From assembly GCA_030642565.1 (NCBI GenBank), contig DAOWNM010000007.1, positions 1 to 20,085 on the forward strand: a stretch of 20,085 bases of DNA, in the 5' to 3' direction. The stretch comes from Bacteroidota bacterium (GTDB lineage Bacteria > Bacteroidota > Bacteroidia > Bacteroidales > GCA-2748055). The translations under genes and the position numbers were made by a program. Positions within the stretch are counted from its first letter, which is position 1. Each line of letters opens with the position of its first letter. The notes beneath the pieces were generated by a model. The model was not told the DNA's origin, ran no database searches, and was given only the letters and a program-made list of their open reading frames with translations. This document shows positions 15,441 through 20,085 of this stretch, in pieces.

Positions 15441-15459
15441 GTTGTTCAATTAGGAATAG

Positions 15460-15491
15460 CAAAATAAAGGAAAGATTTCTATTAATCCAAA
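15460..15491 (-). promoter_or_regulatory. trp operon promoter (TTTG-N21-TATTTTG)
   Basis: On the minus strand TTTG (15491-15488) is followed after 21 nt by TATTTTG (15466-15460), close to the Bacteroidota TTTG / TAnnTTTG pair but one base short in the -7 box. Transcription would start near 15453, about 13 nt before the leader-peptide ATG. Confidence 0.6.
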
Positions 15492-15497
15492 TTTTAT

Positions 15498-15505
15498 TAC
15501 TTTCG
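15498..15505 (+). promoter_or_regulatory. possible -7 box (TACTTTCG) of the LspA-like gene
   Basis: TACTTTCG is one base off TAnnTTTG and ends 16 nt before the ATG at 15522. A weak TTTC at 15476-15479 lies 18 nt upstream. It faces away from the trp promoter, and the two overlap between 15476 and 15491. Confidence 0.38.
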
Positions 15506-15521
15506 CCACGCATAAACCGGT

Positions 15522-16304
15522 ATGTCAATGGCCCGTATCTATTTCAGGAATATTGCTCTCTTCTTTTCCATCTGGCTAATCGTCATGGTGATATATGCGG
15601 TGAGCAACAGGGTTACCGACCTGGACTACCTGTGGAAATTCTTCCTGCTTCCTGCACTGTTTCTGGGATCCCTGGCTGCACTGGGCACCTTCCTGGGAGA
15701 GACGATCAGGGTAAAGAAGGGTATCAACTGGATCTTTCTGCTGGCAGCTGTAGCGATGGATCAGGGCATCAAAACATATCTTTTTTCCCTGGAATGGGAA
15801 TCCCTCTCTATTCCTCTGATCGAGCCGGTTTTCTATATCGAACCCACCCAGAACACACTGGGTTCATACCTCTGGGTGCTGCTGAAACTGAAGCAGGGGT
15901 CCCACCTGTTCAATATTATTCTTTTCAGCCTGGTGGGCATCCTCTTTATTGAAGTTTGGAGGTTTTATGTGAAAAGAAAAAGGAACAGTTTCTGGATCAA
16001 CGGTTTTATCCACCTCTTCCTTGCCGGCCTGCTGGCCAATCTGATCGATAATGCTTTCTGGGGGGGATCGCTCGATTATATTACTATTAAACCCTTCTAC
16101 ACTTTCGATCTGAAAGATCTCTATATCACCCTTTGTGAACTCTTTCTCGTTACGGAGTTACTGGACAACCACCTGCTGAAACGTCTCATTCAAATGCCCA
16201 GAGAGGAGAGCAGGCAGCTGAACCGCGATTTCATCAGGTTTGTCAGGCAGGATTTCAAAATTGGGAAGAAGAGTCCGGATCAGGAAGGTCCGGATAATCC
16301 GTAG
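15522..16304 (+). CDS. signal peptidase II (LspA)-like membrane protein with extra N-terminal helices
   Basis: LspA is an inner-membrane aspartyl protease that removes signal peptides from prolipoproteins. This 260-residue protein carries LspA-like landmarks: AMDQGIK (78-84, the DQxxK helix), QNTLGS (110-115, near the NxGAAF place), LLANLIDN (170-177), SLDYI (183-187) and FDLKDL (195-200). Asp185 and Asp199 sit where the catalytic pair is expected. It departs from the family in two extra N-terminal membrane segments (about 10-27 and 38-58), in Asn177 where NLIDR normally has Arg, and in Asp196 where FNxAD has Asn. A charged C-terminal tail of about 40 residues follows. ATG codons at 15522 and 15528 are both possible starts. 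It may be a divergent paralogue, and activity is uncertain. Confidence 0.65.
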   Translation: MSMARIYFRNIALFFSIWLIVMVIYAVSNRVTDLDYLWKFFLLPALFLGSLAALGTFLGETIRVKKGINWIFLLAAVAMDQGIKTYLFSLEWESLSIPLIEPVFYIEPTQNTLGSYLWVLLKLKQGSHLFNIILFSLVGILFIEVWRFYVKRKRNSFWINGFIHLFLAGLLANLIDNAFWGGSLDYITIKPFYTFDLKDLYITLCELFLVTELLDNHLLKRLIQMPREESRQLNRDFIRFVRQDFKIGKKSPDQEGPDNP

Positions 16305-16319
16305 CATTCATTTTCGGAA

Positions 16320-16817
16320 TCAGATCTCTGCAGTAGCCTGGACGGGGTATCGTTCAAAAATCTTCGCGACCAGTAGAGGCAGTCCGGCTGCCCTTTCACC
16401 GGGATCATACTCAAGCTCTCCAACGGCAGCACAGTGCCAAATATGTTTCCTACTCTGATTATCAAACATATCTATGGATATGGCACGCTCCAAATAATGA
16501 TACCTGCCCGAATAACCATAATAACCATCTGTGGCCTGGCGGTGATATACGGTGATTTTTACTGAAACATCTCCATTCTCCTCTGCAAACGTCAGTCCCC
16601 GGCTCTCAATCTCCCTGGCAAAAGCGACCCTGATGCGCTCCAGTTCCATTCCTGTAATGGTCTTTTTGTTCCCCTCACTGAATTCCATAAAGCTATAGGT
16701 GGTATACTGATCAAACGTGGCTGAATCATCAATATCTGAATATAATTTTATGGAGGATCCACAACCGGAGAGTAGTACCATTGAGAGGATCCACAGAGGT
16801 ATGATTTTTCTGGTCAT
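16320..16817 (-). CDS. DUF4136-type lipoprotein
   Basis: This 165-residue protein has a lipoprotein signal, MTRKIIPLWILSMVLLSGC, with Cys19 in the lipobox LSGC. The mature part begins with a beta-strand pattern common to DUF4136 lipoproteins: SDIDDSATFDQYTTYSFMEF, then a helix with the MELERIRVAFAREIESRGL block (the 'elder/younger residue' region that reads ...I...L...G in the family), then VSVKITVYHRQ and a Tyr/Gly-rich turn (YYGYSGRYHYLERAISIDMFD). The IWHCAAVGELEYDP stretch and a helix at the end complete the domain. DUF4136 proteins are envelope lipoproteins of unknown role. It converges on the LspA-like gene (15-bp gap) and diverges from the next gene across 191 bp in which I see no convincing promoter. 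Confidence 0.75.
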   Translation of the reverse strand: MTRKIIPLWILSMVLLSGCGSSIKLYSDIDDSATFDQYTTYSFMEFSEGNKKTITGMELERIRVAFAREIESRGLTFAEENGDVSVKITVYHRQATDGYYGYSGRYHYLERAISIDMFDNQSRKHIWHCAAVGELEYDPGERAAGLPLLVAKIFERYPVQATAEI

Positions 16818-17008
16818 AATTATTCCGTAAAGTTCATTAGATAAATCACAAATACTGTGCCATAGCTATCCTTCCCGCCTGTTGCGGTATATCTTCAACT
16901 GTCCATCCCTCTTTTCCCATATATTTTCCATTTCAAGATAGGGTAATCTGCCCCGTCTGCATCTTATTCGTAAAGCAGGTTTAATATAATACTAAAAACA
17001 AGATAAAG

Positions 17009-18301
17009 ATGAAAACTACAGAGAGAAACAGGAGCATTTGGTTGATGGCAGCACTGTTGTTCCTGGGAGCAACACTTTATGCCTTACCGGGCAATTTTGA
17101 GGAGCTGACCGATACCATCAATTACAAGTCATATTATGGCAGGGTAGTTAATGCCCAATCAGACAAAGCACTTCCTTTTGCTACCATCGAAGCACTTGGA
17201 AGCAACATTGCTACTGTGACAAATATTGATGGTGAATTCATCATTAAAATTGAACGCAATGCGGATGTTTCACAATTGAAAATCTCTTATATCGGATTTC
17301 AGAACAAAATCCTTGATCTGGAAAATTTTACGGGCAGGCGATCTTTTACTGTTAAACTGGAACCTAGTTCCATCCAGTTGAAACAGGTAACCATACGCCC
17401 CAAGGACGCCATGGAACTCATCGCTGATGTACTGGATAATATCAGGAGTAACTATAGCGATGCGCCGATGATGATGCGAGGATTTTACAGGGAGACCATC
17501 CAGAGGGGACGAAATTATGTCTCCATCTCTGAAGCCGTTATTGATGTATATAAGGGCAGCTACTCCAACGAATACCAGGTGGACCGGGTTAAGCTTTTTA
17601 AAGGGCGCAAGAGTGCTGATGTGGAGAAGATGGATACAGTCCTTTTCAAGGTGCAGGGCGGACCCAATACCACTATTCTGATGGATGTGGTAAAAAATCC
17701 CTATATCCTGCTCTCTGATGAGTACATGAATATCTATGATTTTCGCCTCACTGATGTGATCGCTATCGACGACAGGCTCCATTATGTCATCTCCTTCAAT
17801 CAAAAAGAGTATGTGGATGATCCCTATTACAAGGGCCGTCTCTATGTTGAGATGGACAAACTTGCCATTACGGAAGCAGAGTTTGAGCTCAATGTGGAGA
17901 ACCAGGATGAAGCCGCAAGACTGTTTATCCAACGGAAACCCATGGGAATGAGGGTTATTCCCGAAAGAGCTGTCTACCGGGTCAAGTATACTATTGAAGA
18001 GGACAGGTGGTACTTCAGTTATGCTCGCGCAGAGGTGAAATTCAAAGTAAACTGGAAAAAGAAACTCTTTAACACCACCTATTCGACCATGTCGGAACTG
18101 GCCATTACCGACCGTACCTATGATGGAATTGAGAAATTTGCAGGCAGGGAACGATTTAAAAGCAATGATGTACTGAATGAGAAAGTCTACATATTCTTTG
18201 ATCAGGGATTCTGGGAAGGTTACAATGTGATTGAACCCGATCAGTCCATCGAGAGTGCCATCCGAAAACTGAACAGAAAATACCTGAGACGGAACGGCTA
18301 A
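17009..18301 (+). CDS. exported carboxypeptidase-regulatory-like domain protein
   Basis: This 430-residue protein starts with a signal peptide (about 1-26, MKTTERNRSIWLMAALLFLGATLYA). A CarboxypepD_reg-like beta-sandwich follows (about 42-118): YYGRVVNAQSDKALPFATIE, TVTNIDGEFIIKI, LKISYIGFQNK and RRSFTVKLEPS, the pattern found at the front of many SusC receptors. There is no TonB plug or barrel after it. The rest (about 120-430) opens with ELIADVLDNIRSNYSDAPMMMRGFYRE, seen in Bacteroidota proteins of unknown function, and continues with beta-rich charged sequence. It ends with a conserved-looking WEGYNVIEPDQSIESAIRKL helix. It is probably periplasmic or attached to the outer membrane. It precedes, but is separated from, the sigma/FecR genes. 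Confidence 0.78.
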   Translation: MKTTERNRSIWLMAALLFLGATLYALPGNFEELTDTINYKSYYGRVVNAQSDKALPFATIEALGSNIATVTNIDGEFIIKIERNADVSQLKISYIGFQNKILDLENFTGRRSFTVKLEPSSIQLKQVTIRPKDAMELIADVLDNIRSNYSDAPMMMRGFYRETIQRGRNYVSISEAVIDVYKGSYSNEYQVDRVKLFKGRKSADVEKMDTVLFKVQGGPNTTILMDVVKNPYILLSDEYMNIYDFRLTDVIAIDDRLHYVISFNQKEYVDDPYYKGRLYVEMDKLAITEAEFELNVENQDEAARLFIQRKPMGMRVIPERAVYRVKYTIEEDRWYFSYARAEVKFKVNWKKKLFNTTYSTMSELAITDRTYDGIEKFAGRERFKSNDVLNEKVYIFFDQGFWEGYNVIEPDQSIESAIRKLNRKYLRRNG

Positions 18302-18330
18302 TGGTTATTATGCATCTATCTATATAGCTC

Positions 18331-18398
18331 AAAGCGCTGTCTGTAAGAATTGTGTAACTTTACCATCCCTGTACAGCCGCACAAAGACAGCGCTTTTT
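18331..18398 (+). repeat. perfect 12-bp inverted repeat (42-nt spacer) ahead of the ECF sigma / FecR genes
   Basis: AAAGCGCTGTCT (18331-18342) and AGACAGCGCTTT (18385-18396) are exact reverse complements, and the right arm is followed by two more T. A read-through transcript from the upstream gene could fold it into a long-loop terminator. Alternatively the arms, which lie either side of the putative sigma-gene promoter box, could be an operator. The sequence does not decide between these. Confidence 0.75.
18355..18362 (+). promoter_or_regulatory. possible -7 box (TAACTTTA) of the ECF sigma gene
   Basis: TAACTTTA is one base off TAnnTTTG, lies between the two arms of the inverted repeat and ends 46 nt before the ATG at 18409. 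No -33 element is obvious. Confidence 0.25.
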
Positions 18399-18408
18399 AA
18401 ACATTGAA

Positions 18409-18954
18409 ATGATCCCGAAGGAACAACAGCAACTCAAAAAGATCCGGAAGGGGGAGATTGAATCCTTTGAAAGGCTTTTTTACCGGTTTTATTCCGGATT
18501 GTGCAGTTATTCCAGGAGCCTGGTGAGAAAAGAGGAAATTGCAGAAGAGGTTGTTCAGGACGTGTTCTATAATATCTGGAAGAACAGGGAATCATTGAAG
18601 ATCACCCGGAGCTGGCAAAGTTATCTTTACCGTTCGGTTTATAACAATTCAATGATGTACCTGCGAAAAACCCGGCGGGAATTTTACATGGATGAACAAG
18701 TCTCCCTGGAGCATGCAGGCGACTCACCCGATCCGGCCGAGCTGATGCAGTATCATGAAGTATCTGAGCTGGTTTTAAAGACCATTGAAAACCTGCCTGA
18801 ACGAACAAAGGAGATATTTCGGTTAAATCGGCAGGAGGGATTAAAATATAAAGAAATTGCCGAGAGGCTTTCCATCTCGGTAAAGACCGTGGAAGCGAAT
18901 ATGGGAAAAGCATTAAAGACATTGCGAACCAACCTGGAAAAATATGGACAATAG
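18409..18954 (+). CDS. ECF sigma factor of the Bacteroidota sigma/FecR regulatory family
   Basis: This 181-residue sigma-70 family protein has region 2 at about 20-88 (FERLFYRFYSGLCSYSRSLV, EEIAEEVVQDVFYNIWKNRE, SYLYRSVYNNSMMYLRKTRR) and region 4 at about 115-178. The latter holds LPERTKEIFRLNRQEGLKYKEIAERLSIS and SVKTVEANMGKALKTLR, a helix-turn-helix for the -35 element. The gene after it overlaps by 11 bp and encodes a FecR-type anti-sigma. In Bacteroidota such pairs switch on an adjacent SusC/SusD-type uptake locus when the receptor binds its ligand. Here a receptor-like frame follows the anti-sigma gene, which fits. The ligand is unknown. Confidence 0.94.
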   Translation: MIPKEQQQLKKIRKGEIESFERLFYRFYSGLCSYSRSLVRKEEIAEEVVQDVFYNIWKNRESLKITRSWQSYLYRSVYNNSMMYLRKTRREFYMDEQVSLEHAGDSPDPAELMQYHEVSELVLKTIENLPERTKEIFRLNRQEGLKYKEIAERLSISVKTVEANMGKALKTLRTNLEKYGQ

Positions 18955-19936
18955 CAGAGAAATCCAGATGGCTCGCTACCTGGCTGGTGAAATGAGCACA
19001 AATGAGGAGATTGCTTTCAGAAATAAAATCGAAAGCAGCGAGAAACAACAATCAGAATTGAATAGAATGGAGAATACCTGGAAATATTTTGACAACAATC
19101 CTGCGGAAAGGAGCAGGGATTCCGGCAAAGCATGGAATCTTCTGCACAGAAGGCTTGAAGAGGAAGGATTGCTGGACGATCGTCCGGCCGGATCAAAAAG
19201 CAGGAACCTGCTTCCCGCACTCAGGGTAGCCTCTTCCATTGTGCTGGTTCTGGCCATCGGAATCCCTGCTTTGTACTTTGGTATCATTCGAAACCGCGAC
19301 AATGAGCCTGTCCGGAGTCACTATGCCGAAAAAGGAGTCAGTACGGTGGATCTTCCCGACGGCAGCAGGATATACCTGAATGAAGGTGCTAAGATTACCT
19401 ATCCTGCCGTTTTTAACCAGGAACGCTCTGTGAAACTCAGGGGGGAAGCCTTTTTCGAGGTAATGTCAGATCCCGTCAATCCATTTACCGTACGCTCGGG
19501 TAATGTGGTGGTATCAGTACTTGGAACTGCATTCAATGTGAAGGGATCGACCAGCTCCCCGGATTTGGAAGTTTTTGTAGAGCACGGGAAGGTAAGGGTA
19601 GCGCTGAAGAATTCCGGGCAATTCATCACACTGGAACCGGGAGAAATAGGGCAAACAAAAAGCTCAAAACTTACCAGATCGGTGCAGACAGATCCGAATT
19701 ATGTTTCATGGAAGACAAAAGATTTTAAATTTGTAGATGCGGTACTAATGGACGTTCTCCTGGAGCTGGAAGAATCATACCATGTGGAGATCCACACCGA
19801 ACTGGTTGATCTGAATGATTTGAGGATTACCGCTTCCTACAGGGAACAATCAATTGATGCCATCCTTGAAACCATTAGCGCGGCATTTGAACTAACAGTA
19901 AGCAACAGGGAGGATGGTTATTACCTGACCAAATAA
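18944..19936 (+). CDS. FecR family anti-sigma factor with DUF4974
   Basis: This 330-residue protein spans the inner membrane once (about 94-115, VASSIVLVLAIGIPALYFGIIR). The N-terminal cytoplasmic part (1-90) would hold the cognate sigma factor. The periplasmic part has the FecR domain (about 130-225: STVDLPDGSRIYLNEGAKITYP, KLRGEAFFEV, VLGTAFNVK, VFVEHGKVRV) and then a DUF4974 domain (about 258-328: FKFVDAVLMDVLLELEESYH, LRITASYREQSIDAILETI). DUF4974 resembles the short secretin/TonB N-terminal fold and is thought to meet the signalling domain of the receptor. It overlaps the sigma gene by 11 bp, so the two are made together, and ends 8 nt before a receptor-like start. Confidence 0.94.
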   Translation: MDNSREIQMARYLAGEMSTNEEIAFRNKIESSEKQQSELNRMENTWKYFDNNPAERSRDSGKAWNLLHRRLEEEGLLDDRPAGSKSRNLLPALRVASSIVLVLAIGIPALYFGIIRNRDNEPVRSHYAEKGVSTVDLPDGSRIYLNEGAKITYPAVFNQERSVKLRGEAFFEVMSDPVNPFTVRSGNVVVSVLGTAFNVKGSTSSPDLEVFVEHGKVRVALKNSGQFITLEPGEIGQTKSSKLTRSVQTDPNYVSWKTKDFKFVDAVLMDVLLELEESYHVEIHTELVDLNDLRITASYREQSIDAILETISAAFELTVSNREDGYYLTK

Positions 19937-19944
19937 CAGTCCAT

Positions 19945-20085
19945 ATGGGATATCAAAAAAGGGGATGCATATCTGGCAGACATTGCCTGATAATTTCTCT
20001 TTTTTTTATAACGGTTTTCTTTGTCGGGCCCCTCCAAAGCCAGAACAGGCTAACGGAAACCATGGTGTCTGTTTCATCAAAGAAC
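19945..20085 (+). CDS. 5' end of a probable SusC-type TonB-dependent receptor (partial)
   Basis: An open frame of 47 codons runs from the ATG at 19945 to the window end. It starts MGYQKRGCISGRHCL, has a hydrophobic signal stretch (about 15-30, LIISLFFITVFFVGPLQ), and then QNRLTETMVSVSSKN. The last part resembles the first strand of the STN (secretin/TonB N-terminal) domain of receptors controlled by sigma/FecR pairs. Position right after the FecR gene (8-nt gap) is the strongest argument. A long SusC-like protein is expected beyond the edge, but only the signal peptide and a few mature residues can be seen here. Confidence 0.7.
   Translation, partial: MGYQKRGCISGRHCLIISLFFITVFFVGPLQSQNRLTETMVSVSSKN

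Larger units (their letters stand above)
15300..15453 (-). promoter_or_regulatory. trp operon leader: classical ribosome-mediated attenuator
   Basis: The transcribed leader upstream of trpE holds a short Trp-rich reading frame (15440-15381), a terminator hairpin with T-run (15351-15320), and a segment ACCGGAGC (15392-15385) that can pair with GCTTCGGT (15342-15335) in eight contiguous pairs, one of them G-U. The same segment can alternatively pair with GCTTCCG (15348-15342) with one bulge. Either pairing breaks the terminator. The segment lies in codons 17-19 of the peptide, so a ribosome reaching the stop would mask it (terminator forms), whereas one stalled at Trp codons 8-10 would leave it free (read-through). 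The switching logic is inferred by analogy with E. coli trpL; the parts are visible in the sequence. Confidence 0.85.

Noticed and set aside
16272..16294. Two copies of GTCCGGAT near the end of the LspA-like gene as a regulatory repeat or terminator
   Set aside because: They lie within the coding tail, are only 8 bp, and have no T-run after them; TCCGGA is self-complementary, so the apparent hairpin is weak evidence.
16818..17008. Riboswitch or small RNA in the 191-bp divergent gap before the carboxypeptidase-regulatory-like gene
   Set aside because: I found no convincing stem-rich structure, T-run or full promoter box there, only weak A/T-rich stretches.

Overview
The window looks like chromosome of a free-living Bacteroidota member, most likely of the Bacteroidales/Marinilabiliales kind. 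The evidence is a secreted protein with a type IX secretion (T9SS) C-terminal sorting domain, an ECF sigma / FecR-DUF4974 / TonB-receptor cassette, a carboxypeptidase-regulatory-like domain protein, and promoter boxes of the Bacteroidota type (TAnnTTTG) lying close to start codons with no Shine-Dalgarno sequence. The lineage is inferred from gene content only. I see no insertion sequence, phage gene, CRISPR array, tRNA or rRNA, so this reads as core chromosome.

Layout. Positions 1-110 hold the 5' end of an unidentified minus-strand gene. From 134 to 2705 on the plus strand are a membrane glycosyltransferase, an ECF sigma factor, rsmG (16S rRNA methylation) and rpmH (ribosomal protein L34, with its own promoter and terminator). 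From 2855 to 7700 comes an envelope and housekeeping cluster: a membrane-anchored PASTA protein, a T9SS-exported protein, a RluA/RluD-type pseudouridine synthase and D-alanine-D-alanine ligase. From 7732 to 8885 there is a small lipoprotein and an outer-membrane beta-barrel protein, both unidentified. A terminator hairpin at their end lies inside the last codons of the convergent trpA.

From 15453 down to 8893 on the minus strand is a complete tryptophan operon, trpE-G-D-C-F-B-A, with seven separate enzymes that convert chorismate to tryptophan. Upstream of trpE is a compact leader holding a 19-codon peptide gene with three consecutive Trp codons, an anti-terminator segment, and a strong intrinsic terminator with a UUCG loop. 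This is a classical ribosome-mediated attenuator and the most informative non-obvious element in the window.

Divergent from the trp operon at 15522 is an unusual signal-peptidase-II-like membrane protein with two extra N-terminal helices and altered active-site surroundings. It is followed by a convergent DUF4136-type lipoprotein (minus) and an exported carboxypeptidase-regulatory-like domain protein (plus). The right end (18409-20085) is an ECF sigma / FecR anti-sigma pair and the first 47 codons of what is probably a SusC-type TonB-dependent receptor. A perfect 12-bp inverted repeat surrounds the sigma gene's putative promoter.
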